A DNA stretch of 64,000 bases from Arcicella sp040387735 (GTDB lineage: Bacteria; Bacteroidota; Bacteroidia; Cytophagales; Spirosomataceae): contig JAZKDE010000014.1 in assembly GCA_040387735.1 (NCBI GenBank), forward strand, positions 62,001-126,000, written 5' to 3'. The position numbers and the translations under genes were made by a program. Below are positions 40,650 to 49,691 of this stretch, piece by piece (within the stretch, counting starts at the first letter, position 1; every line of letters starts with the position of its first letter). The notes under the pieces were generated by a model. It ran no database searches, was not told where the DNA came from, and saw nothing but the letters and a program-made list of their open reading frames with translations.

Positions 40650-41975
40650 CTAAAATCCCAACCTAAAAGTTGTCCCTTGACCTTCGATAGAAGTAACCGT
40701 AATTGTTCCTTTGTGTAATGCCATAATTTGTTTCGACAAACTCAGGCCAATACCCGAACCATTTGGTTTTGAGGTGAAAAAAGGTACGAAAATTTTATCC
40801 ATCAGGTCGGGGGACATTCCAATTCCGCTATCCCGAACTTCAATGACTATTTGTTCTTGATTACTCAAAAAAGCTAAAAGAGTTACTTTAGGATTTTCTT
40901 GAGCCTTTACTGCATCTATTGCATTGATAATCAAGTTTATAAGTACTTGTTCTATTAAAACCATATCACCTTCAATCATCAAATTAAAGTCTTTAATCAC
41001 GACATCAAATTCAATGTTTTTTTGCTCTATTTGATTTTCTAACAAAATTTCTACGCCTTCAAAAAGGTCCCGAATATAGAATTCAGAAAAAGATGTTATC
41101 GAAACTTTAGCTAATTGGCGGTAAGTATCCGCAAATTTTAGCAAATTTTCACTTCTTTTCCGAATGGTAGAAATCCCCAAAACAATATCATCAAATTCAT
41201 CCTCACTTTTTCCTCCTTTCCTGCGTGCAATCGTCTTTTCCATCGTTTCCGCCAAAGAAGCAATTGGAGCAACCGAATTCATGATTTCATGGGTCATCAC
41301 TCGCAAGAGTTTTTGGTAAGCCTGTGCTTCGGTATCTTCAATAGCTTCATTTACATTCTGAAAAGCAATTAAATTCGTTTCAGTATTATCATTCAAAAAT
41401 GTCGTTTTAGCTAATAGAACCTGCTTTTGATTAATCTTTACCAATTGACTATTTCCATTCTCAAGATTAATAATTACCTGATAAACAATCGAATCCCGCT
41501 TTTCGAGCGAGGAAATATTCCGCAGATACGGCACATTCATCATTCGCTTGAATGCCTCATTTATCCAACCAACATTCCCATTTTGATCGTAAGATAAAAT
41601 ACCTGTATCCACCAATTCTAAGATTTTTTGGAGATACTGATATTGTTCCTCACGCTCAGAAGAGAGTTGTTTGAAGGTGAAATTTATTTGATTAAAAGCT
41701 CTTCGGAGTTGTCGAACGGAGACGGGAGCATTTTTTTCGGTAAACTGTAAAGAGAAATCTCGATATTGAACGGCTTCGATAAATTGAGAGAGTTCTACAT
41801 TCGTTTTATTGATAAACTGGACAAAGTTAAGTATCTGAAAAACAATCAGTAATGCCAAAAAAATCAGTAAAGTAAAACGTTGGTCAACAATACAGAATGC
41901 CGCCGCTGTAATACTGGCAAGCAATAAAAGGACACGAATGGTCAGGCTGATTTCGTAGCGATTAAATTTCATCAT
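40650..41975 (-). CDS. NtrY-like sensor histidine kinase, partner of the NtrC-type regulator
   Basis: A 441-residue kinase with two membrane helices (about 12-30 and 34-55) and almost no periplasmic loop, a helical linker, a PAS-like region ('LELVDTGILSYDQNGNVGWINEAFKRM', quoted in part: 'TGILSYDQNGNVGWINEAF'), and the catalytic core: 'RVMTHEIMNSVAPIASL' with H229, then 'INLIINAIDAVKAQ', 'RDSGIGMSPDLMDKIF' and 'GSGIGLSLSKQIM'. It starts 5 nt after the regulator gene, so the pair is one operon and should form a signalling couple. Its stop codon (40650-40652) directly abuts the stop of the opposite-strand gene. Confidence 0.93.
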   Translation of the reverse strand: MMKFNRYEISLTIRVLLLLASITAAAFCIVDQRFTLLIFLALLIVFQILNFVQFINKTNVELSQFIEAVQYRDFSLQFTEKNAPVSVRQLRRAFNQINFTFKQLSSEREEQYQYLQKILELVDTGILSYDQNGNVGWINEAFKRMMNVPYLRNISSLEKRDSIVYQVIINLENGNSQLVKINQKQVLLAKTTFLNDNTETNLIAFQNVNEAIEDTEAQAYQKLLRVMTHEIMNSVAPIASLAETMEKTIARRKGGKSEDEFDDIVLGISTIRKRSENLLKFADTYRQLAKVSITSFSEFYIRDLFEGVEILLENQIEQKNIEFDVVIKDFNLMIEGDMVLIEQVLINLIINAIDAVKAQENPKVTLLAFLSNQEQIVIEVRDSGIGMSPDLMDKIFVPFFTSKPNGSGIGLSLSKQIMALHKGTITVTSIEGQGTTFRLGF

Positions 41976-41980
41976 CTCGT

Positions 41981-43342
41981 TTAAATATCATATTTTCCTA
42001 AACGACGATACAAAGCAGTACGAGTTAATCCTAACTCACGGGCGGCTTTGGTAATATTACCGTCGTGGCGTTCAATAGCTTTCAAAATCGTTGATTTTTC
42101 TATTTCATCAATACGTAAGGTAGTAGTTTCATTGGCAACCAAAACTGGTGTTTCAATGGACGAATTCAAGTCTAAATCTCTTGCCATAATTACCTGATTT
42201 TCAGACATAATAACTGCTCGTTCAATGGCGTGTTGCAGTTCTCTAATATTGCCAGGAAAAGCGTATTTCCGAAGTTTTTCTTGAGCTTTTACATCAATTT
42301 CTTCCAGATTTTTACGATACTTTTCGGCATAACTTTTCATAAAATAATCTGCTAAAAGTACAATGTCATCCCCACGCATACGCAAAGGAGGAAGGGTAAT
42401 TTCAATGGTATTGAGGCGATAAATTAGGTCTTTTCGGTATTGATTTTGCGAAGCCATTTCTTTAATCGGAGCGTTGGTCGCCGAGATAAGCCGAATATCA
42501 ATAGAAATGGGCGAATTCGTTCCCAATCTGGTTACCTCCCGATTTTGCAAAACTGTTAATAATTTTGCCTGTTGCGGTAAAGAAATATTGCCAATTTCAT
42601 CCAAAAATAACGTCCCGCCATTAGCCGATTCAAAGCGTCCTGCACGGTCTTCTCGGGCATCGGTAAATGCCCCTTTTTTATGCCCAAAAAGCTCCGATTC
42701 AAAAAGGCTTTCGGTCAAAGAACCTAAATCAGCGTGTACAAAGGCTTTTTGATGACGTAAAGATTTTTGGTGAATCAGTCGGGCAACTTCCGTTTTACCT
42801 GTTCCATTTTCACCCAAAATTAAGATATTAGCATCCGTTGGGGCAATTTTATCAATTTTATATAAAACATCCTGCATAATTTCCGAAGAACCAAGTAAGG
42901 AGTTTTGGGGCTTTGTTGACGATTTTTTGGCTGAATCGTTTTTCTTACCATTTGCCGATTGTAGATAACAACTTTCAATGGTTTCTAATAATTTTTCATT
43001 TCTCCAAGGTTTCAACACAAAATCGTTCGCACCTTCTTTGACTGACCGTACCGCCAAATCAATATCGCCATACGCTGTAATCATAATCACCGCAACGGTT
43101 TTATTAATTTCTCTAATTTTACGAAGCCAAAAAATTCCTTCATTACCCGTATTCAACGAACTTTTATAGTTCATATCCAACAAAATAACATCAAATTGAT
43201 TTTGAGCTAAAAGCGATAAGATTTTCTCAGGATTTTTTTCGGTAACGATGTCTTTTACTTCTGGACGAAGGAGCATTTTCACCGCCACCAATACGTCTTG
43301 GTCGTCATCAACGGCTAATATTTTGGCATTTTTCAGAAGCAT
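41981..43342 (-). CDS. Sigma-54-dependent response regulator, NtrC family
   Basis: A 453-residue regulator with a receiver domain (acidic pocket 'VDDDQD', phosphorylated D56 in 'VILLDMNY', 'KPW'), an AAA+ domain with Walker A 'GENGTGKT' (177-184) and 'GGTLFLDEIGN', and a Fis-type helix-turn-helix at the end ('GNITKAARELGLTRTALYRRL'). The sigma-54-contacting loop reads 'GAFTDA' (224-229) rather than GAFTGA, a variant I also associate with Bacteroidota regulators. It opens the operon with the NtrY-like kinase. A -7 box CAAATATA/TATATTTG at 43376-43369 lies close upstream. Confidence 0.94.
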   Translation of the reverse strand: MLLKNAKILAVDDDQDVLVAVKMLLRPEVKDIVTEKNPEKILSLLAQNQFDVILLDMNYKSSLNTGNEGIFWLRKIREINKTVAVIMITAYGDIDLAVRSVKEGANDFVLKPWRNEKLLETIESCYLQSANGKKNDSAKKSSTKPQNSLLGSSEIMQDVLYKIDKIAPTDANILILGENGTGKTEVARLIHQKSLRHQKAFVHADLGSLTESLFESELFGHKKGAFTDAREDRAGRFESANGGTLFLDEIGNISLPQQAKLLTVLQNREVTRLGTNSPISIDIRLISATNAPIKEMASQNQYRKDLIYRLNTIEITLPPLRMRGDDIVLLADYFMKSYAEKYRKNLEEIDVKAQEKLRKYAFPGNIRELQHAIERAVIMSENQVIMARDLDLNSSIETPVLVANETTTLRIDEIEKSTILKAIERHDGNITKAARELGLTRTALYRRLGKYDI

Positions 43343-43368
43343 TGTTTAGGGGTTGTTGGATATTATTT

Positions 43369-43376
43369 CAAATATA
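43369..43376 (-). promoter_or_regulatory. Promoter -7 element for the NtrC-NtrY operon
   Basis: TATATTTG on the minus strand, a full match to TAnnTTTG, 27 nt before the ATG ending at 43342. Confidence 0.45.
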
Positions 43377-43456
43377 ACAAAGATGCAGGCTTGAGCCTAA
43401 AAGTTGCAATAGGATTTATTTAATACTTTTTTATTCACAACTCAATTATTGAAAAT

Positions 43457-46399
43457 TTATTCCAGTAACGCCAACACATCGTCTTTAGACAATGACTTCA
43501 CAAAACTTTCTTCCGTAGTTATTAAATCATTGGCAAGGCGTTTTTTGCTTTGTTGTAATGCTAAAATCTTTTCTTCCACCGTATTTTTTGTGATGAATTT
43601 ATAGGTAAAAACCGTATTCAATTGTCCGATTCGATGAGCTCGGTCAACCGCTTGGGCTTCAATAGCAGGATTCCACCACGGGTCTAAAATAAACACGTAA
43701 TCTGCGGCAGTGAGATTTAATCCCAAACCTCCCGCTTTCAATGAAATCAAGAAGATTTTTACACTTTCATCATTCTGAAACAGCTCCACTTGAGCCTGAC
43801 GGTCTTGCGTACTTCCGTCTAAATAAGCATATTTTAGTGATTGCTTATCTAAATGTTCTCGGAAGAGGTCAAGGTGTTTTACGAATTGACTAAAAATTAA
43901 AACTTTATGTTTTCCTTCTAAAACGGTTTCTAATTTTTGAAGAACGTCATCCAATTTCCCAGAATCACCGTCGTAATCCACATCCGTCATTCGGGGATGA
44001 TTGGCTAATTGACGTAATTTGGTCAAACCTTGTAAAACTACCATTTGTGATTTAGCAATTCCTTCATTTTCAATGTGTTGCAAAATCATATTGCGGTAAT
44101 ATGATTTTGATTCTTCGTATTCTTTTTCTTGTTGCTCGGTCATTTGAGCGTAATGAATCGCCTCAATTTTGGGTGGTAACTCGGTAGCAACCTGCGACTT
44201 ATGCCGTCTCAACATAAAAGGTTTAATGATAGAATAGAGCCTTTGAAGCTTGGTTTCATCCGCTTTTTTCTCAATCGGAATTTGAAATTCATTTCTGAAA
44301 AAATGTTGCGTTCCCAAAAGTCCAGGATTAATAAATGTCATCTGCGACCATAAATCCATCGTACTATTTTCCAGAGGCGTACCCGTAAGTACCAAACGGT
44401 GGCGAGTATTTAACTGCATTACCGCTTTTGTGATGTAAGATGTTGGGTTTTTTATCGCCTGAGACTCATCCAAAATCACATAATTAAAACGGTGATTTTT
44501 CAGCAAATCAATATCAATTCTAACAATTCCATACGATGTCAAAACGACATCATATTTATCAAACTGTTCAATATTTTTATCTCGGTAAGTGCCCGTATAA
44601 GTGAGAATTCGGAGATTTGGGGTGAATTTTTGAGACTCTTTTTCCCAGTTATAAATCAACGAAGTCGGCATAATTAACAAACTCGGCAATTGCACATTTT
44701 GCTCTTTTTGGGACTGCAATAAAGTAAGCGTCTGCACCGTTTTTCCAAGTCCCATATCATCAGCCAGACAACCCCCAAAATTATAATCATTCAAGAAACG
44801 CATCCAATCGTAACCTGCTTTTTGGTATGGACGTAATTCTCCTTTGAAACCTTCGGGTAATTTATAGATTTGAATTTCTTCAAAATCACGTAATTTTTCC
44901 AATTTCCTACTCAAAACCGCCGTTGCTAATGATTCATTTTGCAAATCTTGAACCAATGAAATATGATATTTTTTCAATATAAAACGCTCACTTTCAACAT
45001 CTTGTTCAATAAAAGCAAATAATTCAGAGTACTGTGTAAACCATATTTCGGGAATAACCGCAATTTCACCGTTTGGTAAAGCAAATTCTCGTTTTTTCTG
45101 CAAAATCAAGTTGCGAAGTTTTAGAAAAGGAATTTCATAATCCCCAAAAATAACTTTAGCGTGAATATCAAACCAGTCATTTCCTTCAATAATATTGACC
45201 TCAATTTTTGAATAACCCAAAAAATATTTTTTGCCATTATCTTCTACATTTTGCGAAACATCAAAACCCGCATCTGTTAAATTTTCGTAGTTTTTTTGTA
45301 ACCACATAAATGCTTCACCTTTTGATAAAACGGCTCTTCCATTCTTTAATTCTAAGCCTAATTCTTTTAAAATCAACAAATTAGCCTTCTCTTTTTTTAA
45401 ATCTCGTCTGACTTTATGAAAGACATAATCATCCCCTTGTTTTTCCATACTCACGTTGGCGGAAGCTGAAAAACTATCAAATTTGAATAAGTACTTTCCG
45501 TATTGAAAAGATAGACTTAGGGTTACTTCTGAATCATCGTAATCATCAGTAGAATTGCCGGCGTCGTGGGTGTCAAAAAGCGTAGTTTGTAAGCGTTTTT
45601 GTTCTGACAAACTTAATAACGGTACGCAAGAATACGCCTCCGAACGAATCTCAAAACCTTTAGCGTAAACATCGAACATCGTGATGATAGACGTGACGAA
45701 TTTGCGGTAATAATCCTCTTCAATCGTTTTAGGAATAACGATGAAGTTTTTATGCAAAAACGGACGTAACTTCTTGCCATCCACATCTTTAGCGAAGTGA
45801 TAGAGTTTATTTTCCAGAATCATCCATGCGGGTTCATCGCAAACGATGAAGGCATTTTTATACTGAAAATCAACTTTTTCGCCTGCGTATTTAATTCTCG
45901 GGAAATAATGGGTATTATCTTCATTTCGCATGAAATGAAACAGTACAGTTGCTTTTTCGGGAAGGACTTCTATTTTTTGCCAAATTGGGTTGCCATCACC
46001 ACCCATGATGAATAATTGTTTGCCCAAAAGCAGCGGTAACATCTCAGCTTTGACCTTTTCTACATAGCCCGAAATGAGTTCTTGAATGGGTTTTTCTCCT
46101 TTTTGTGGATCGTAAACTTTTAGGAAAAAATCGGTAACCGTACGTTTTTTTGTACCGACGTATTTCTTGTAAATATTCTCGGGCTGAAGCGAATCAATCA
46201 ATTTTACGATATGTAAATCACTTGCCTCCAGTCCATCACTAAACTCTTTTATATTCTTGATTGATACATTTTGATTCAACAAAGTAAGTTCGTTTTTCGA
46301 GTCTAATTGTACGACAAAAGCCTCAAAAAGGTAACCAAGATACTCGTGGTTAAGGATTGAATAAATTATTTGAAATGGTTGAGCAGTAGAAACCTTCAT
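43457..46399 (-). CDS. SNF2-family DNA-dependent ATPase
   Basis: A 980-residue cytoplasmic helicase-like protein. The first ~520 residues are a family-specific region without a recognised motif. The motor then shows 'DDMGLGKTVQTLTLL' (about residue 550), 'LDESQAIKN' (about 645), 'LTGTPLENS', and in the second lobe 'LIFSQFVKHLDLFREHL', 'LKAGGLGLNLTAADYVF' and 'AVDRAHRIGQ'. Proteins of this kind remodel DNA-protein complexes; bacterial members are often linked to RNA polymerase recycling or repair, which cannot be decided here. It is transcribed alone. Confidence 0.93.
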   Translation of the reverse strand: MKVSTAQPFQIIYSILNHEYLGYLFEAFVVQLDSKNELTLLNQNVSIKNIKEFSDGLEASDLHIVKLIDSLQPENIYKKYVGTKKRTVTDFFLKVYDPQKGEKPIQELISGYVEKVKAEMLPLLLGKQLFIMGGDGNPIWQKIEVLPEKATVLFHFMRNEDNTHYFPRIKYAGEKVDFQYKNAFIVCDEPAWMILENKLYHFAKDVDGKKLRPFLHKNFIVIPKTIEEDYYRKFVTSIITMFDVYAKGFEIRSEAYSCVPLLSLSEQKRLQTTLFDTHDAGNSTDDYDDSEVTLSLSFQYGKYLFKFDSFSASANVSMEKQGDDYVFHKVRRDLKKEKANLLILKELGLELKNGRAVLSKGEAFMWLQKNYENLTDAGFDVSQNVEDNGKKYFLGYSKIEVNIIEGNDWFDIHAKVIFGDYEIPFLKLRNLILQKKREFALPNGEIAVIPEIWFTQYSELFAFIEQDVESERFILKKYHISLVQDLQNESLATAVLSRKLEKLRDFEEIQIYKLPEGFKGELRPYQKAGYDWMRFLNDYNFGGCLADDMGLGKTVQTLTLLQSQKEQNVQLPSLLIMPTSLIYNWEKESQKFTPNLRILTYTGTYRDKNIEQFDKYDVVLTSYGIVRIDIDLLKNHRFNYVILDESQAIKNPTSYITKAVMQLNTRHRLVLTGTPLENSTMDLWSQMTFINPGLLGTQHFFRNEFQIPIEKKADETKLQRLYSIIKPFMLRRHKSQVATELPPKIEAIHYAQMTEQQEKEYEESKSYYRNMILQHIENEGIAKSQMVVLQGLTKLRQLANHPRMTDVDYDGDSGKLDDVLQKLETVLEGKHKVLIFSQFVKHLDLFREHLDKQSLKYAYLDGSTQDRQAQVELFQNDESVKIFLISLKAGGLGLNLTAADYVFILDPWWNPAIEAQAVDRAHRIGQLNTVFTYKFITKNTVEEKILALQQSKKRLANDLITTEESFVKSLSKDDVLALLE

Positions 46400-46619
46400 G
46401 TTTTGTGCTAAAATACAGTCGTCTGTTTTCTGAAATATGATTCTTTGGAAGGAATCAAAAGATATGATTATTATGTTTTTTCAAAGTATCCGAATATTAA
46501 ATGTAAAAAATTAAAATGGTAAATCCAAAAATAAAAAGCCTTTTAACTGTGATAAGCGAAGGGTTTATTCCATAGGCAAATGGATTTTCATTGAAGTCTC
46601 GTTTGGGTGGATTTAAACA

Positions 46620-46654
46620 AAAAGCCGTCAGAGAGTAATTCTCTAACGGCTTTT
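46620..46654 (-). terminator. Terminator after the DUF3179 gene
   Basis: Stem AAAAGCCGT / ACGGCTTTT (46620-46628 with 46646-46654) with inner AGAG/CTCT pairing. On the minus strand a T-tract follows, closing the leftward cluster. Confidence 0.82.
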
Positions 46655-46690
46655 ACAACGCAAATCCTTTTAAATGGTGTAGAAAAGAAA

Positions 46691-47830
46691 TCAATATTGC
46701 TTTGTGACCGGATGGAAGGTTTTCCAACTATGCCAAAATTCTTGGTAAGCGTTTACTTTTGTGAGAGCAAATTTTGATTCTGAATTTATTCCTTTCAAAT
46801 CAAAACGTTGATTTTGTGTTAATAAAGAATCATTTTTAAGACTGAATTTCATTTGATTATTGAGTCTTTCAAAGGCAAAAAAGCTTTTATTATCGCTTGC
46901 TAAAACAATGACTAAAGGTTTTTGGGCAAGTTGAATATTAATAACTTTTTCTTTTTTCAAGCGATTCCAGTCGATGGCAATACTTTCTTTACCGATTTCG
47001 ATTCCTACCACCCACGATTTTCGTTTCCATGAAAGTGAATCCGTTCCCGTTAATTCTTTTTTCGATTTTCCTGATTCATATTTAGCCGTACTGTCATAAT
47101 TTTCCTTAAATTTTAAGTCAGGTTGCATTATTTTGGAATTCGGGTAAAGTTTCAACCACGTGGCCAAAGACGTTTGTTGAGCTTCTAATTCGGGTAAATA
47201 CGTTCCCTTCAACTCTCCAGTAATTGCTTCGCCATTAGCTTGTCGCCACCAACTTTTGGTAGTTTGGTCTTCAAACATCGCATTAAAATGGTCCATACCT
47301 ACAAGTCGAAAATATTCAGGTTTTCCATGAATAGTAGGTTCAAAAACTCGCCCTGTTCGACAAACGGTGCAGTAAGTGACCATAATGGGCTTTCCTCCCA
47401 AAGTATCCCGAACTTGATGATGATACCCAATCAATGAAATCGGGTAAGCTTTTGACTCTCCGTTGAGATGTACGCCCAATACCATTCTATCCTGCGGAAT
47501 TTTATTTTGTTTTGCTTCGAACATTTGAAGATTAGATGGTTGGTAAAACATGGTATCGGCTGCCATTTGAAAATTGAAGGCATAAATTGCCAGAAATGTC
47601 AATGTTAATGCCCCCAACACAAACCATTTTTTAGCAACAAAAGCTTGACGAATTCCAAAGATGCCTAAAATTGCAAATGTACCCCTAAAAATCCAGCGAT
47701 TTTTGTGTAGAAAATACGCAAAGTCAATGCTTCTGATTCGTTGTGAGCCAGGCATTGGCATAATGAAATAAACATTAAGTATTTCAAAAATTATGAGTCC
47801 AATGATGCCTAAATAGAAAAATTTTTTCAT
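46691..47830 (-). CDS. DUF3179 membrane protein with CxxC motif
   Basis: A 379-residue protein. Three hydrophobic segments fill the first 90 residues, and the DUF3179 domain follows, seen as 'GVHLNGESKAYPISLIGYHHQV', quoted in part ('ESKAYPISLIGYHHQV'), and 'VTYCTVCRTGRVFEP' with C154 and C157. The function of DUF3179 is not established; the CxxC and nearby His pair ('GYHHQ') suggest metal or redox chemistry outside the cytoplasm, as inference. It is the last gene of a leftward run, 7 nt after an AhpD-like gene, and is closed by a terminator. Confidence 0.85.
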   Translation of the reverse strand: MKKFFYLGIIGLIIFEILNVYFIMPMPGSQRIRSIDFAYFLHKNRWIFRGTFAILGIFGIRQAFVAKKWFVLGALTLTFLAIYAFNFQMAADTMFYQPSNLQMFEAKQNKIPQDRMVLGVHLNGESKAYPISLIGYHHQVRDTLGGKPIMVTYCTVCRTGRVFEPTIHGKPEYFRLVGMDHFNAMFEDQTTKSWWRQANGEAITGELKGTYLPELEAQQTSLATWLKLYPNSKIMQPDLKFKENYDSTAKYESGKSKKELTGTDSLSWKRKSWVVGIEIGKESIAIDWNRLKKEKVINIQLAQKPLVIVLASDNKSFFAFERLNNQMKFSLKNDSLLTQNQRFDLKGINSESKFALTKVNAYQEFWHSWKTFHPVTKQY

Positions 47831-47837
47831 GTTTTTA

Positions 47838-48380
47838 TTATGATTTTGGAGGAATATAACCCAACGTCCCCATTCGCTCGCCCATTACTGCGTAAGTATC
47901 TGCATCCGTAGGCGTGAGCGTTGCGAGTCCGTCCACATAGCGATTGAACATACAAAAACTTGCGGCAATCAAGACCGTGTCGTGAATATCTCTATCGGTT
48001 GCTCCGAACGAACGAGCCAAAGCAACATTCTCTTCGCTGACCGTTCGGGCATCCTTTTGAACATTCCCTGCAATGGTCAAAAGGGCTTTTAATTTATCCG
48101 AAATGGGAGCATTTTGATAATCATCCAACGCTAAATCAACCGTTTGGGCTTCGTCTTTGTACAAATATCTTGCGGCAGCAGCGTGGCTACTCGTGCAAAA
48201 AGTACAATCATTGCGGGAAGAAACGAATGTTGCAATTAATTCTCTTTCGGCTTGACTCAAAGGAGAATCTTCCCGCAATAAAATTTGGGCTAATTCGTAT
48301 AAAGGTTTGCCTGCATCGGGGCGATACATGACCAAACTACGAATGCCGGGAACGTCTTTTTCTAAATGAATATGTGCCAT
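47838..48380 (-). CDS. AhpD-like carboxymuconolactone decarboxylase family protein (copy 2)
   Basis: A 180-residue all-helical protein of the CMD/AhpD superfamily. The redox centre 'CTFCTSSH' gives C59, C62 and H66, the CxxCxxxH of AhpD-type peroxidases. 'ATDRDIHDTVLIAASFCMFNRYVDGLA' (quoted in part: 'ATDRDIHDTVLIAASF') is the conserved helix. A close paralogue at 54910-55482 shares the motif at the same residue numbers and the same 'GxHIPLE'-type start. It lies 7 nt before the DUF3179 gene and 94 nt after the MFS gene, with a long hairpin in between. It may detoxify peroxides or act on a small metabolite. Confidence 0.88.
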   Translation of the reverse strand: MAHIHLEKDVPGIRSLVMYRPDAGKPLYELAQILLREDSPLSQAERELIATFVSSRNDCTFCTSSHAAAARYLYKDEAQTVDLALDDYQNAPISDKLKALLTIAGNVQKDARTVSEENVALARSFGATDRDIHDTVLIAASFCMFNRYVDGLATLTPTDADTYAVMGERMGTLGYIPPKS

Positions 48381-48419
48381 GAATGGTAACTGGTTATTAA
48401 TTATTGGGAGTTATGTGTT

Positions 48420-48476
48420 AATATTTTACTCATTCATGGCATGACTTTGAGCCATGTCATGAATGAGTAAAATATT
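48420..48476 (-). terminator. 19-bp perfect inverted repeat between MFS and AhpD-like genes
   Basis: Arms 48420-48438 and 48458-48476 are perfectly complementary. The right arm overlaps the MFS stop codon. It separates co-oriented genes, so it may terminate part of the transcripts or stabilise the upstream message. Confidence 0.6.
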
Positions 48477-49683
48477 AAGATTTGTGAACCTCTTTACTAA
48501 AATAGGCCGTTATCAAAGCAATTAAGAACACAAAAGAAAACGACAATAAAGCATTACTGAATCCGCCCAAAAAAGCAACCATTGAACCCACAAAAAACAC
48601 GGCAGTGGCAGTAAAAAATCTACCAAAATTAAAGCAAAAACCAGAAGCCGTTGCTCTAATAATGGTCGGAAATAAATCAGGAATATAACTGGATAATGCT
48701 CCCTGACTTATTCCAAAAAATAAGGCCAAAAAGGCGGTTTGGAGGTAAATAATTTTACTGAATTCTTGATTGCTTAAAAACAAAATAAAGCAAGCCAAAA
48801 TACAACCTAAAAAGGTAAATATCAGCGTTTTGCGACTGCCAAAATACTTAATCAAAAAGCCCGAAAGTATCCCGCCAAGAATTCCTCCCAAACCCAAAAG
48901 CATCATGGTAATACCACGTTCTTGTTGTCCGTTTTGTCCTGCGGGTAAAAGCGTTTGTACCCACGTGGGAATCCACGAAAAAATGCCCCAAAGTCCGATG
49001 AGAACTGAACCAAAAATGAGTGAACCCGTTACGAGATTATTACGGTAAATAGGCTCAAAAATGGTTGAATAAGATACTTTTTTTGACTTTTCTAAATGAG
49101 TCCATTGGGTAGATTCTGGTAAGATAAAGAACATTAGAATTGCCACGCTTATCGGAATTAATCCTAACCAAAATGATTCACGCCAACTTGAAAAAGAGAC
49201 GGTCAATCCTCCCGAAGTAACAATTCCTATCGGAAAAGCAACGGCCAAAATTCCAAGGGCAATTGGGCGAGTTTTTTCATCCCAAATCTCTGAAATATAA
49301 ACCGTTGCGATTAACAAAACCCCTCCCACGCCCATTCCCGTGAGGAAACGATAACCCATTAAAACGTACCAATTTTCTACAAAAACGGTCAATAAAGTAG
49401 TAATTCCGTACAATAAAGTAACGAAAATCAAGACTTTTTTACGACCAATTCTATCGCTGATAATTCCGAAAAGTAAACCTCCAAACATCCAACCATAAAT
49501 AAAAACGGCACTAATATAGGCTCCTACTTCTCCCAAACGAGCTTCTGAAACATTTCCACCCAACAACTCAGGAACAGCAACGGGCAAAGAAGCCGACATC
49601 AACGTTGAAACTGTTCCGCCGAAAAGGTAGCTAATCATGCAAAGAGTAAAGGCGATGTAATTATTTTTGTGGTTATCAGTCAT
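48475..49683 (-). CDS. MFS transporter
   Basis: A 402-residue inner-membrane transporter with 12 predicted helices. Motif A is clear between helices 2 and 3 ('GIISDRIGRKK'), and the build resembles the sugar/organic-acid porters (metabolite:H+ symporter-like). The start at MTDNHKNNYIAF (49683) is preferred; an upstream ATG at 49728 would overlap the previous gene by 37 nt. With the preferred start it begins 8 nt after the CRTAC1 gene. In this cluster it is the only obvious cytoplasmic-membrane carrier, so it could move the same compound that the TonB receptor takes in. Substrate unknown. Confidence 0.88.
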   Translation of the reverse strand: MTDNHKNNYIAFTLCMISYLFGGTVSTLMSASLPVAVPELLGGNVSEARLGEVGAYISAVFIYGWMFGGLLFGIISDRIGRKKVLIFVTLLYGITTLLTVFVENWYVLMGYRFLTGMGVGGVLLIATVYISEIWDEKTRPIALGILAVAFPIGIVTSGGLTVSFSSWRESFWLGLIPISVAILMFFILPESTQWTHLEKSKKVSYSTIFEPIYRNNLVTGSLIFGSVLIGLWGIFSWIPTWVQTLLPAGQNGQQERGITMMLLGLGGILGGILSGFLIKYFGSRKTLIFTFLGCILACFILFLSNQEFSKIIYLQTAFLALFFGISQGALSSYIPDLFPTIIRATASGFCFNFGRFFTATAVFFVGSMVAFLGGFSNALLSFSFVFLIALITAYFSKEVHKS

Positions 49684-49691
49684 ATTTCCGA

